A DNA stretch of 64,000 nt. Source: Nicotiana tabacum (lineage: Eukaryota; Streptophyta; Magnoliopsida; Solanales; Solanaceae). The stretch is from contig NC_134082.1 in NCBI RefSeq assembly GCF_000715075.1, forward strand, positions 142,650,948-142,714,947, written 5' to 3'. Both the position numbers and the translations under genes were made by a program. Positions 11,155 through 22,288 of the stretch are shown piece after piece. The notes beneath the pieces are model-generated. The model was not told the origin of the DNA. It did no database searches and saw nothing but the letters and a program-made list of their open reading frames with translations. How positions within the stretch are numbered: position 1 is the stretch's first letter; every line of letters begins with the position of its first letter.

Positions 11155-11167
11155 AAAGAGGGGCAGC
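11155..11167 (+). other. Polypurine tract of element 1
   Basis: AAAGAGGGGCAGC directly precedes the LTR start TGTGAGCACGTG. Its position and purine content fit the plus-strand primer of an LTR retrotransposon. Confidence 0.75.
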
Positions 11168-11674
11168 TGTGAGCACGTGATTTTTGCCCTATATGAGAAT
11201 TACTCCCAAAATTTCAAAACAAAACAATTTTCCTTTGTGTGCAATTTTTGTGTTCTTCGTGGCATTTCTGTGTAATTATTTGCATTTTTGTCTATGCATG
11301 TTTATTTGTTAGATTAATAAAAAATATAAAAATATGTCGCATTTGCGTTTAATATTTAATTAAGTTTGTTTACAAAATGAAAAAATCATAAAAATAATGT
11401 ACGTTGCATTTTTAGCACTTTAATGTCCAAATTGTGTGATTTTCTCGTTAGTCGCTATTTAATTGTGTGTTAACTGTTATTAAGAGTTAATTAGTATTTC
11501 TAGATAATTTAGGATTTTATAATTTAATCTTAGCATTCTAGCTTTATTATTATTTAGGAAATTGAATAAATAGAAAAGGATAAAAATAGTAGAGATCGGA
11601 TTGGGCATTTTCTTCAATTTTAAGTCACAAGCCCAAAGAGACCCAATCTTCCCAAACGACCCAGTCCATTTCGA

Positions 11675-11690
11675 ACTGGGTCGACCCAGT
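11675..11690. promoter_or_regulatory. 16 bp perfect palindrome in LTR U3
   Basis: ACTGGGTCGACCCAGT is a perfect inverted repeat in the 5' third of the LTR, where element 5 carries other, longer inverted repeats (51216-51422). It could be a protein-binding dyad or a cruciform; role unknown. Confidence 0.55.
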
Positions 11691-11849
11691 CCATAACCCA
11701 AAAGACCCCAAACCCCCTTTTCTTTCATTTTTCATAAAAAAACAAAACAAAACAAAACAAAAAAAAAATAAACCAAAAAACCTAAGACTACCCGCACCCC
11801 CCTCTTCTTCTTCCTCTCTTTCTCTCCTTTCTTCTCCAAATCTCCTCCC

Positions 11850-12563
11850 ATGGAAGCCCCTCCCCCTCACACCCCTTCTCCCTTACGTCACACACAGCAC
11901 ATATACGCGCACATATGCGACACATACACACACAACTCGTCGATCTCCTTCTCTTGTCCGCCATGGTTGCGTCTTCAAGATCTTGCCACTGCGTCCATTG
12001 CTTTGCTTCTTCTTCCTCGTCACATGCTGCCCGCCATGGCTGCTCCTACAGCTCTTCAAAATGATCAAAAGATTCCATCACTGCTGTCCGCCATGGTTGC
12101 GTCTCCAAGCTCTTCAAACGAGCACGAGATCCCGTCGCATTGCTGCCCGTTGTTTCTTCTTCTTCGCTCGTCGCTACTGCTGCTTCTCCTTCTTCATCCG
12201 TCGAGTTGCTCCAGCCATGGCTGCTGCCCGGTGCTACTATTTCTCCTCCATGTTTCACGTCGTTGCTGGCCTTCTCCGCTCGTCGTTGCTACTATCTTCT
12301 TCTTCAGATCATCACCTGTTTGTTGCTTCTTCTTCTCCGACTTTGCTGCTGTGTTTCTCCATTGTTGTGGCTGCTGCCCGTGTTGCTTCTTTGTCGTTGT
12401 CACTGTACGACGCTGCTGCTGCTGCTCTGTTTCTTCACGGCCATGGCTGCTGCGGCGTTTCCTTCTTCGTCCTCTTCCAAACGACCAAACTACTTTCCAT
12501 TCGAGTTCTCGCTTCGATTCGGTTAGTGGGTTTGAGTTTCATTTTGTCCGTATTTTATTTTGA
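11850..12563 (+). repeat. CT/CTG-rich low-complexity block in the LTR
   Basis: An open frame of 237 codons runs through this block, but the peptide is almost entirely Leu, Ser, Cys, Phe and Pro, other frames are also open (11983-12624, 12140-12526), and the DNA is a degenerate series of CCATGGCTG, TTCTTC and GCTGCTG words. This looks like compositional openness, not a gene. The equivalent part of the element 5 LTR has no matching ORF. Confidence 0.6.
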
Positions 12564-13690
12564 TATTCTCGGATCTAAAATCGTTAAATGTTTGATTCTT
12601 GTTTTGTTCGTGTTTATCATTTAATTAATTAGTTTTCCGTTTATTTCATGTGTTTTTATTTAATTTGTAAAAGAAATTGTTAGTTTAATTTTAATGTTGT
12701 TAGATTCAAATTGAAATTGTTAAGTTTAATTGTTAGTATGTGAAAGAAATTGTTAGCTTAATTTTAATTTAAAAGAAATTGTTAGTTTTAATTTTTAATG
12801 TTGTTAGAATCAAATTGAAATTTAATTACTTATTTTTGGTTTGTTTCATGTTAATTTCGTTTATTTGTGTAAAAACGGAATTGTTAGTTTGATTTTAATG
12901 TGGTTAGATTCGAGTTGAAATTCAATCAATTATTTCTTCTTCGGTTTATTTTTATTCGTTTAAAATAATTTAGTTGTAATATAGAAATATGTTAGTTTAA
13001 TCACTTGAATCATCCATTTTATTGATTAGTTTAGATTAAATTCATGTTCATCTTTTGGTTGAAGTTCGTTCTTAATCCGGTGATTTAATGTAAATTTATG
13101 TTTTAAATGCTTGATTTAATTTGAATATTCATCTTGGTTGTAATGTTGTTAGATTTAGTTTAAAGATCAATTGACTATTGAATTTGGAAACTAAAATCTA
13201 TTTGTTGATTATGTTGAATTTGTTAATATTGTTGAATCTGCAAATATATGTGTTGTTAAAAATATCGTTCAGTCAAAATAATTCCGATTAGTAATTTGTT
13301 GTTCATAGTTTAAGTTTGAATTTGTTGAATGAACTGGATTAAGGATTGGTTATAGCTGCTAATTTAATTTTAGGTTCTTAGATAATTTTGAAGTTGAACA
13401 GATTTTTGAATCGGGGCGTAACAGTAGTTTTAGGGGTAAAATGAGAATTAACCAATTACAGATTATTTAATTATGGTGGGTACCAGACATAATGATAAAA
13501 GCAAAAAGGAAAAGGTGGGTAATGATGTCTTCTTTTCAAAAAGAGGGAACATGGGGACCCACTTTGACTACTTTTCAAAAAGAGGAAATACGGGGGGCCC
13601 ACGTTGATTACTTTTACTAAAGTAAAAGTGTGGGTAATAATAAAAGTTAAAGAGTGCACATAGTGAAAGGATATTGGGTCTTGCTTTGGG

Positions 13691-13698
13691 TATATAAG
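13691..13698 (+). promoter_or_regulatory. Candidate LTR TATA box, element 1
   Basis: TATATAAG, followed about 27 bp later by an ACACTTAAAAGGGGAGAGG stretch. It aligns with TATAAATA at 52842 in element 5, which is followed by a similar AACTCAAAAAGGGCTGG stretch, so the context is conserved between copies. Confidence 0.5.
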
Positions 13699-14399
13699 AG
13701 ACTCATTTTTGACACTTAAAAGGGGAGAGGAAAAAAAGAGGGAGAAGAATTTTGGGGAGAGAAAAAAAAATTCAGAACTAAAGAGGAGATAAGAACATAC
13801 TTTTAATCTTGAAGAAGAGGATTTCTAAAATATCCGAATACTATTTTCGTGTATTCCTGAGTGTGATCTCTGCCTAATGTTTGCTTCCGGGATTTTCAAT
13901 TGCCTTTTTGAGTTAACTGTTGGTCCTTTGTTATTGCTTTATTGAGTGGTTGCTGGAATTTCTGTTTGGTTTTCTAGTCTACTGCTGGTTGTTTGTTGTT
14001 GCTGCGCTGTTTCTACTGCTGCTGATCCTATTCTTCCTTTCCTTGTATTCAAATACCAGGTACACGACTGTAATACTAGCTATTGCAAGCTGAAAAATGT
14101 GAAGCATGAATACATGAAGAATGGAACTTTGAAGTTTTAATTTCGTTTTTTTTCTTCGGAACTCGGGAATGCCTAACACCTTCTCCCAAGTTAACAGAAT
14201 TCTTTATCCGGATTTCTGGTTCGCGGTCTGTAATACAGAGTCATTCTTTTCCTCGATTCGAGATTAAATTGGTGACTTGGGACACCCTAAAATCTCCCAA
14301 GTGGCGACTCTGAAATAAATAAACAAATCCCGTTTCGATTGTCCTTTAATTGGAAAAACTCCTTGTACCCTCGCGGTGCCCGAAAAAGGAGGTGTGACA

Positions 14400-14768
14400 G
14401 TGAGTAAAAGATATATGTTGAATAATGGAATCAGTGGACAAGACAATCTTTGTATATTCTCTGTAGTCAACCTTTACAATGTGTTCTTACCCCAAAAGTG
14501 AAGATCCCCCATTTTTTATTCTTTATCTCTTCCTATTTATAGGAGATATTCTTAAGAAACCCTAAAAAGTGCAACAGAAAAAATATCCAATGGAATATTC
14601 CTTATTTCTAGTCTAAAGTTATTCTATCGTTGATTCCGTACATTTTTTTACTTGACCTCGGCATTAATCCTTCTTAAGACAACTCCTCGCCATTGTGCCG
14701 TGGTCGGCTTAATCCTTGACCACTTCCATTTGCAGTTATTAAGTTCAGTCCAAATTTTAACCAATACG
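14400..14768 (-). repeat. Tat element 2, 3' LTR remainder
   Basis: Aligns with 26151-26455 of the 5' LTR on the right, starting GTGAGTAAAAGATATATG in both. The rest of this LTR was displaced upstream of the window by the insertion of element 1. It keeps about 64 bp (around 14489-14553) that the 5' LTR has lost. Confidence 0.85.
14532..14543 (-). promoter_or_regulatory. TATA box of element 2 LTR (reverse strand)
   Basis: On the reverse strand this reads TCCTATAAATAG. It lies in the segment missing from the 5' LTR at the other end of the element. Confidence 0.55.
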
Positions 14769-14784
14769 GTTAGTCCCTCCGCTT
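14769..14784 (-). other. Polypurine tract of element 2
   Basis: On the reverse strand AAGCGGAGGGACTAAC abuts the inner edge of the 3' LTR. Confidence 0.65.
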
Positions 14785-15008
14785 GTTGAGGTCGTGATCT
14801 TGGACGTCCTCGATGAGCAGATTCTGTCTACAACCGTTTAGGGGAAATTTGATCGTGATGATTGAATCGAATCGGCTGAGGTCGAGGCTGACGTCATGGC
14901 CACACGAGTCATCATTACGCGTCTTCCCAATGCAGTGTATGTGCTTCTGTCACTTCAATTTTGGTGCCATTGACGGCTCTTTGCCTTGATTTTGGTGTCA
15001 CCTAACCC

Positions 15009-15016
15009 TATAAATA
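15009..15016 (+). promoter_or_regulatory. TATA box for the antisense ORF
   Basis: TATAAATA within CCCTATAAATATAGGAGAGG lies 195 bp upstream of the ATG at 15204. It is on the strand opposite to the gag-pol of element 2, so the antisense gene would have its own promoter just inside the 3' LTR. Confidence 0.6.
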
Positions 15017-15203
15017 TAGGAGAGGGGCTTCATTTTCGAAACTTTCAGCATTTCCCATTTTGTATGCATATTGTTCTTCTTTGATCTTCTTCTCTAATCT
15101 CCACTTTCGATTTCTTGCAGCATCTTCAATTCCAATCCTTGATTTCTTTCCCGGTTAATATCTTCTTTTTCTGACTTTGCTGTACACACTTTACTACGGA
15201 AAT

Positions 15204-17917
15204 ATGTCAAATTTCCCTCATATTCATGACGAAGTCTCCGATGCCACTCCTTTATCGGTGGCCATTCCTCCCGGCGGCGAGGAATCCATGGTTGAGGAGG
15301 AAGAAAGCTTCCCCACCGTGGATGAGGTGGTTCCTATGAATCCTTTGGTCAAAAATAATTTCCCAAAGGAACCTGCTTCTGCTCCTACTCAGGAGCTTTC
15401 TGAGACGGGGCCTCATCAAATAGCTGACCTCCAGTCCAAATATCGTATTCCTTGTCACGTTGAAATTGTTCCGGCGGGAGGCGACATAGTATAGGTTCAT
15501 CAACCCAGATATTGTGCTTTCTACGTTTATCCGTTCCTAGTTGGTTATTCTCTTCCTCTCCCCCTATTAGAGGAGAAGTTTTGTCGCTTTTACAACGTCT
15601 GTCTGGCGCAGCTCTCCCCTTATTTATACAAAGTTTTTCTGATGCTGGCGAAGTACGCGGAGTTGGCCGGCTGTGAGGTCAATATCTGCCATCTGCTGCA
15701 TCTATTCTCGCCCAGTTTTTATAGAGGCACATTGATACATCTGTGACAACGTGGGACCAAAGTGTTGGTGGGTGGGATGGATAATAAAGTGAACTGGCGG
15801 TTCTTGCACAAATACTTATTCATCAAGATCGAGCATCTGGTGGTGAATCTAACCGGTTTCCCCGAGCAATGGAACTATAATTGTAAGTATCTTGCCATAC
15901 GTTCATAATTTTATCTTTTCTTCCTCTTCTTCTTCTTCTTTCATTTTCGACCCACTCACGGCTTCCCCGTTTTCAGCTGAGAGGCGTGCACCTTCTCTTG
16001 TCTTCGATATTGAAGATTTAGTGGCTCGCGTGTTACCCCACAGCGTGGGAATTCACAACTGGGCGTCCTTCCACAAGTGCTTTGGACCCAAGACTTCGTC
16101 TAGTAAGTGTTATTTCTACCTGCCAGCTTATTGTCGTTCACTATCGCCTTTTGATGCGACCTTTCTTTAGTGCTAGGTCGGCGAGATTCCAAGAAGGCGA
16201 AGACTCCAGAGCTTGCATTTTGCCAGGCTGTCGCATCGGCTGGAATGCAGTTTGTACTGGCCGATTCTGCATGGGGGGTCGTACTCTAGTTCCACCGTCG
16301 GGTGATTCCTCCCCGTGGGCAGTCATCACATATGTTGAGACCTCTGATCACCGCGTCCTACATCTAGTTGATGAGTCGTCTCATGACGAGGGGGGGGCGG
16401 TACCCCGAAAAAGATGGAGGGTGGTGATTGGAAGGGTCGACGTTAGTGATACCGAGTTGGAAAGGCTTATTGATTTGGATTCTGAGGCGGCTTCCTCGTT
16501 GAACGTTGAGGCTGCTCCCACACCGGCTATTGTCATGGAGGAAAGATCGTTAGTGATTGAGGCGACCTATGATAGCAGGGAGCCTGCTTGGATAGTCAGA
16601 GTTGGCTCATCTTCAGTGGATGGAAGGTATAAAACCGTCTTCATGGAAGATGATGGGTCGGGTTCTGACATCGACTTAGAGGAAGTGCGGGATTTTAAGG
16701 AGAGATTTACACGCGTGAAAATAACGATGGAGGGACCTGATCGGCGCATAGTCATCCCCATAGATTACAACCTTCTAGCCAACTCAGAACGGGCGGTGTC
16801 GGCCTTCGCTCCCTTGTGCACGCATTCTGAGAATAGGATACTACAGACACTGAAAGATGTGGATCTGTCATTTGGGTATATCTGGCATGGCCTTGCGAGT
16901 ACGTTTGCTTTTCCCGTGTTAGGTTATGTTCATTTTGTATATGTAACTTGCTTCCACTTACCTCCTCTTCTTTTCTTTTTTTTTGCATGTCAGATCCGTA
17001 TCATGGGGATTGAGCGAGATCGGCGGGAAGGGCAGAGGATGGCCATTTTCAAGAAAATAACATCCAAGTACAGAGAGTACCGTTCTAAGCACCGGATGCT
17101 AGCCGACTTACTCAGCCAGGATGGCTAGTTTCAGTCGCTTCGTGATGGGCTCTAGCAGAAAGACGATGAACTAAAGAAAAAGGACGAGGAGATAAGGGAG
17201 AAGGACAAGGAGCTTTTGAGGGCTATCAACAGATTCAGTGTGCTTGAAGGAGCGCTAAAGGCTAAAGAGGACGATCTCGAGGTGAGCAAGGGAGCGATGG
17301 TCGAGAATGTTGATCTTCAGGCGCAGGTGGTATCTTTAAAGTTTGAACTAGAGTAGAGAGAGGCAAGGGCCATCGACTTGAGAGATGAGTTTAGTGACAA
17401 GGTAGAAGAGTTGGGCCGAGCTAAGAAAATCAGAATGGCCGCTGCGGCAGAGGCGGCGACCCTTGAAGGTGCCCTCTGTGTTTGCAGGTCCAAACGGGAT
17501 ACTGAGGCGGAAACTTCGATGCTTAAGGAGGTGAGGTTTGAGGAGCGGATCGTGGATTTAGAAGCGGATTTGTCTGAGTTGAATGAGCAAGTCGTCGTCC
17601 TGAGGGCCGAGAAGACACAACAGTAGGCATAGCCGTCTACATCTCATACTTCCGCCGATCCCAGTGTGTCGTAGGAGTTGTATGAAATGTGGGTCTATGT
17701 TGAGGTTCAACTTGACATGTACAAGTCTTTAAAAGCTATCGGGAAGGTTTCCAAGGTGGAGCTTGAGGGCGTCCGTGTCAAGGCATGTGCAGCTCGTGAA
17801 GCTTGTGGCTACGACCTTGGTGCACCCGGCGGAGATGATGATGACGACGCCGTGGTTGGGCTTACCTCTGATCCTTGGTATGATGATGGGTATGCTGATG
17901 GGGATGATGTGGCGTAA
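15204..17917 (+). pseudogene. Antisense ORF of Tat element 2 (putative gypsy-type transposon family)
   Basis: Encoded opposite to gag-pol, between pol and the 3' LTR, as in Grande/Retand-type Tat elements, which carry an extra antisense gene of unknown function often annotated as a putative gypsy-type transposon protein. The conserved block near 15515-15735 reads FYVYPFLVGYSLPLP, then AQLSPYLYKVFLMLAKYAEL and FSPSFYRGTL. Three likely GT-AG introns interrupt it: 15883-15976, 16103-16170 and 16899-16993. The C-terminal half is a long coiled coil (about 17000-17620) followed by an Asp-rich tail. In-frame stops at 15492, 15744, 17126, 17351 and 17623 show it is dead. The ATG at 15204 is chosen because it opens the acidic N-terminus downstream of the TATA box. 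Confidence 0.75.
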
Positions 17918-18950
17918 AGCTTTTGTACTTAGCTTTTTTTTATTTGCTATTTTTGTGAGGGCGTCCTCGAGCCCTTTGTAAAAAGTACTGTAATCTAATG
18001 ATTGAAATGGAACAATTGCCATTTTGCTATGTATTTTTGGATTCCCGTTCTCTTTTTCTTCTAGTTTGCTATGTGGGAAAGTCCCTAATTTTTTGGTCGT
18101 TTGCATGTAATGTTAATTTTCGCGGAGTCAAACATAGACCGACTTGAGGCCGAATATTAGTTAGCTCGAACGAGGTCGAGGACTGATTTATTCGAACGAG
18201 ATCGAGTGTCAAGTGATTCGAGCGAGGTTGAAAGTCAAATAATTCGAGTGATGTCGAATGTAAAGTGATTCGAGCAAGGTTGAATGTCAAATCATTCGAG
18301 TGAGTCGAATGTTAAGTAATTCTAGCGAGTCGAATGTAAATTAATTCAAGCGAGTCGAATGTAAAGTAATTCGAGCAAGTCGAATGTAAAGTAATCGAGC
18401 GAGGTCGAATATAGGATGTAGAATGATTTGGTGGAGTTGTGCAAAAATGTTGCATGTTGCTTTGTTTATTTCATTCATTGGAGAATATTACATGTTTCTG
18501 TTTGTTCCATACATACATTTGAGAAGTTCCAATCTACCTAGTCCCTTCATCGCTCGGCCTAGAGAAGTAGTCAATAGGCGGGGCGATGAATTATACTTGA
18601 ACTTCGAGACATCCCCTTCGTCGCCTCATTAAAAACCTCCCCGATAAACCCAACTGGTATAAAACCCGGGGAGGGAAAAAGAGTATGACTTGGAGTGCGT
18701 CCATTCTCAGAAGTTGAAGTATTTGAGGTGGGTGACGTTCCAATTGTTTGGTAGTGGTTTTCCCTCCATTGTTTCTAGTTGGAATGATCTTTTGTTTGCT
18801 ACTGCTGTGATTTTTGCATGGCCCGTCCCAATTGGTTCCTAGTTTACTTTCTCTTGGGTCTTTGCTCGCCTGTGTTTTGGCCTTGGGTACATAGTCCCCG
18901 ACTTTGAGTGGTCTTACTTTGGACTTTTTGTTGTAATACCATTCTGCTTG
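17918..18950. other. Non-coding spacer between antisense ORF and pol, element 2
   Basis: About 1 kb with no supported gene. It holds the degenerate tandem repeat at 18150-18413 and a conserved Tat-type block near 18590-18690 (CGCCTCATTAAAAACCTCC followed by AACCCGGGGAGGG). Confidence 0.65.
18150..18413. repeat. Degenerate tandem repeat, ~25-32 bp unit
   Basis: About nine units of the form TAATTCGAGCGAGGTCGAATG with variable AAAGT-type tails. Unit length varies between about 22 and 32 bp. Confidence 0.75.
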
Positions 18951-20240
18951 CTATTTTTGGGCTATCATTCTTATATAAGGCATGTCTCTTCGCTCCTCAG
19001 CTTTGTCGAGGTCTTGTTGTCTTTTCTCATCATTGCTTGGTCCGCTCTTATTAGAGTATCTCAAACTTGGTTCCCCAACCTCAACTGGTATCACTGTGTC
19101 ACTCCTATAAATTAGTGAATACGACGTTTCTCCTGTGCTTGTTTTTGGCATAGTGTGGTATGCCCATAACACTTCTGGTAGTAGTTCCAGCCATAGTCCC
19201 TTGGCATCTTCGAGTTTCTTCTTCATGATGTTTAGTATTGTTTTGTTGGAGGATTCGGCTTGGCCATTGCCTGCACGGTGATATGGCATGAAGAGTATTC
19301 ACTTGATGTGCCATTTCTCGAAGAATTCTGCGATCTTTTTCCCAGTGAACTGGGGTTTGTTGTCACAGATGATTTCTTTGGGGATGCCGAAGCGGCATAT
19401 GATGTTCCTCCATATGAATGTGATAACTTCTTGTTCGCGTATTTAGGCGAATGCACCTGCTTCTACCCATTTGGAAAAGTACTCAGTTAAAACCAAAAGG
19501 AAACGCACATTACTTTGTCCCACTGGGAGTGGTCCCACGATGTCCATTCCCCATTTGATGAATGGTCATCGTAATATGACCGAGTGGAGGTGCTCGCCCG
19601 CTTGGTGTATCATAGGAGCGTATTTCTGGCACAGCTCGCACTTCTTCACAATGTCGGTGGCTTCATTCTTCATGGTGGGCTAATAATAGCCTACTAGTAT
19701 GAGGCATTTGATGAGGGCTCGGTTGTTGGTATTGGCACTGCAGTGGCCTTCGTGTACTTCCTCGAGGATGCGTCTTTTTTGGTTTGGCCCTAGGCATTTC
19801 GCCAAAGGACTGCCAAACGTTCCTTTGTATAGGTCGTGTTTTATGATGTTGTATCTAGCCGCCTGCATTCGAAGTTTTTTTGGGTTCTTTTTTGTCTAAT
19901 GGGAGTATTCCCTCCTACAAATATGCTATAATACGGTTGCACCAGTCCCAAGTTAAATTTACAAAGTGTACCTCAGGTTAGTCTATTGACGTGTGGACAA
20001 GGGTAACTACATTTTTTTTCTACTTATTTTTTTGGTGGCTGCTGCTAACTTGGATAGGCCATCTGCCTCGATGTTTTGTGCTCGAGGTATCTGACCGAGT
20101 TGATATTCATCGAATTCCGGCAATAGTTTATTAATTCCTGCCTGGTACTTTTGTAGCCATTGCTCTTTGATTTGGAAAGTCCTTGTTACTCGGTTGACAA
20201 TGAGTTGTTAGTCGCATCGAAGGACGACTCATCGTGCTCC
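18951..20240 (-). pseudogene. pol: Integrase and end of the second RNase H, element 2 pol
   Basis: Reading the reverse strand from 20240: the second half of the archaeal-type RNase H (AQNIEADGLS block near 20050), then the integrase zinc-binding region (VHEGHC ... CELCQKY, about 19620-19780), the catalytic core (MDIVGPLP, CDN..PQFTGKK, GNGQAESSNK) and a C-terminal YGTE-like block. Integrase would insert the cDNA into chromosomes. Several stops and shifts break the frame, for example near 19450-19500 and two stops near 20212-20234. It continues at 21709 beyond the solo LTR insertion. Confidence 0.8.
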
Positions 20241-20245
20241 GTATT

Positions 20246-21703
20246 TGATCGGAGCCAACCATACCACTACAAAGTGGCGAAAACGATCAAAGCAGTTTTT
20301 ACCTGAGATGGTCGGGATCGAATCCACAGGGACCTAAAAGTGGGAATTGGATTCCTATCTAAACTAGAGATGCGTAGTAAGCTAAATTAAACTAAGAATG
20401 ATTGCTTGTAAGGTTTTCCAAATAGTTAAAGAGGCACTAGGGAAGTGACTTTCTCCTAGGTGAACACTTGACGGGATCTAAAGCTAAAGGAAAAGACGTT
20501 ATGTTGGGGATTGTGATATAGCCAATGCACAGAATTACTCACTCTATACCTCTCGGTAGCTTGAGTGTCTTTGCCCTAATTGACTTTCTCAAGACCAATC
20601 GGGTGTCAAAATAGTGCAAGCAATATAGGCTCAAGTCGGATATTACTATCTCTAGGTTTAACCCTTTAATTGGGGCTATCAATCTCTTGATTACACCCCC
20701 AATTCCTTGTTAGACTGGTTTTCCTAGACTCAAGCTCTCTTTCTCAAGAAGAACCCAAGTCAAATAGGCACAAATTAGTGTTTGCAACCATTAATTCAAC
20801 ATGAAAAACATAGATCAATCCAAATATCAACTACCCATAAACATCTAAGCCTTAAATCAAAAGACCCATCAAATACCCACACTAGGGTTGAGCCACAACC
20901 CCAACTAATGGGTCTAGCTACTCATAATAATAGAAGAAAATAGAGAATTAGATTAAGAATAACCCATATGATTTAATTACAAACTAAGATAAAGAAGATT
21001 CAGTGTTAATCTAGCTACAAATTACTCAAAATAGCCTAATACAACCGTTCACGTGCTCTCGTCTTTCTCAGATTACAAAAGATGCCCTAAAAATGTGAAA
21101 ATAAAAGTATTTATACTAGGCCAAATTTTCTGGACAAAAATACCCCTTACGAGGTAGTGCGGTCTGCATAAAATGCACCGCGAACTACAATGAAGCTTCT
21201 TGGCTTGATTAATCATCCTCTGAATCTGGCCACCACAGGTCGCATAAAATGCACCGCGGCCACGGTGGCTTCAACTGCGGTCCGCACAAAAAGGACTGCG
21301 GACCGCATTGGCCTTAATCTCCAAACTCCCAACTCTCTGAACCCCCATCTTTATGGATCACACAAGATGGGTTGCGGCCGCAAAGAGGCCACTGCGACCA
21401 CACGAACTCCTCCGCGGTCTGCATTGCCTTAGTCTCCAAAAGTGCACCTCTCTGAATCTCCTTACTACGGACCGCACTAAATGGCTTGCGGCCGCGGTGG
21501 GCCTGTTGCAGCTGTGTTTTGACTTGTTCTTGGTACTTGTGCATGTTTCACTCTTTTTTGAGCTGGTTTTGACTAATTGTCACCTTTTTGACCAAACCCT
21601 GCAACAAAGTACAACATGTAAGCCTTTGGGACTATTTTTCATACAATTTTAATCAAAACTCAAGTAAAAAGAGTGTAAAATGAACTAGAATCCCTAGTTA
21701 TCA
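20246..21703. mobile_element. Solo LTR inserted in element 2 RNase H
   Basis: The insert begins TGATCGGAGCC and ends CCCTAGTTATCA, so it has TG...CA ends. It is flanked by GTATT (20241-20245) and GTACT (21704-21708), a 5 bp target duplication with one mismatch. It splits the pol reading frame exactly in the KYGA region of the archaeal-type RNase H. There is no internal coding region; the block near 20315-20335 (GATCGAATCCACAGGGACC) is typical of Athila-like LTRs. A GC-rich motif cluster lies at 21150-21500. Family and strand are uncertain. Confidence 0.75.
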
Positions 21704-21708
21704 GTACT

Positions 21709-22288
21709 TGAGAGCTAGCTTTAGTCCTGTAATTACGGCCTCATACTCGGCCTTATTGTTAGTCATATTGGGGCACCGTATGGACTGGCAGATGACTTTG
21801 TCTGTTGGGACCTCGAGTACGAGTCTCAGTCTAGATCCTAACACGTTGGAAGCACCATCAGTGTATTGGACCCATAGGTCGGGTAACCTAGGAAAGGTAC
21901 AAGAAGTTTCCAGCTCGACCTCAGACATTATTTTGGCACTAAAATCGGCAATGAAGTCAGTGAGTACCTGCGATTTTATCGCTATTTGCGGCTGATATGT
22001 TATATCGTGCTCGCGCAATTCTACGTCCCACTCAGCCATTCTCCCCAACAACTCGGGTTTATGTAGGATGCTCCTTAGGAGGAAGATTGTGACCACCGAT
22101 ATAGGGTGACATTGAAAATAGGGTCTAAGCTTTCGTAAAGCTATGACCAATGCGAAGGCCAACTTTTCGAGGTGGCGGTACCTTGTTTCAATGTCTACTG
22201 GGGTTTTGCCAATGTAATAGATTGGAGATTGCGTACCTTTGTTTTCGCGGACCAGCACTGCACTTACTGCGACCTCTGATATGGCCAA
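21709..22288 (-). pseudogene. pol: Dual RNase H region, element 2 pol
   Basis: The N-terminal part matches the Ty3/gypsy RNase H (YYIGKTPVDIETRYRHLEKL, LRKLRPYFQCHPI) and the C-terminal part matches the archaeal-type RNase H that Tat elements acquired (YTDGASNVLGSRL, then NNKAEYEAVITGLKLALKY). The frame stops at 21709, where the solo LTR is inserted. Tat elements are known to carry both RNase H domains in tandem. Confidence 0.8.

Larger units (their letters stand above)
11168..14399 (+). repeat. Element 1 3' LTR, with a 984 bp internal deletion
   Basis: Starts TGTGAGCACGTGATTTTTGC and ends TGTGACA. The LTR of element 5 starts TGTAAGCACGTGATTTTTGC and ends the same way. Relative to the 5' LTR, 984 bp (44-1027) are missing at 14158/14159 with a CG dinucleotide shared at the junction. 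Adding these back gives about 4216 bp, the same size as the element 5 LTR (4218). The next five bases, GTGAG (14400-14404), are the expected right target-site copy within the LTR of element 2. Confidence 0.9.

Noticed and set aside
11850..12624. Long open frames of 213-237 codons in the 3' LTR of element 1
   Set aside because: Low-complexity CT/CTG DNA, several overlapping open frames, Leu/Ser/Cys-dominated peptides and no counterpart in the element 5 LTR.
20241..21708. hAT element (8 bp duplication GTATTTGA/GTACTTGA) or Helitron (TC...CTAG ends)
   Set aside because: TG...CA ends with a 5 bp duplication explain the junctions better, and the interior looks like an LTR. No hAT inverted repeats or Helitron hairpin are seen.
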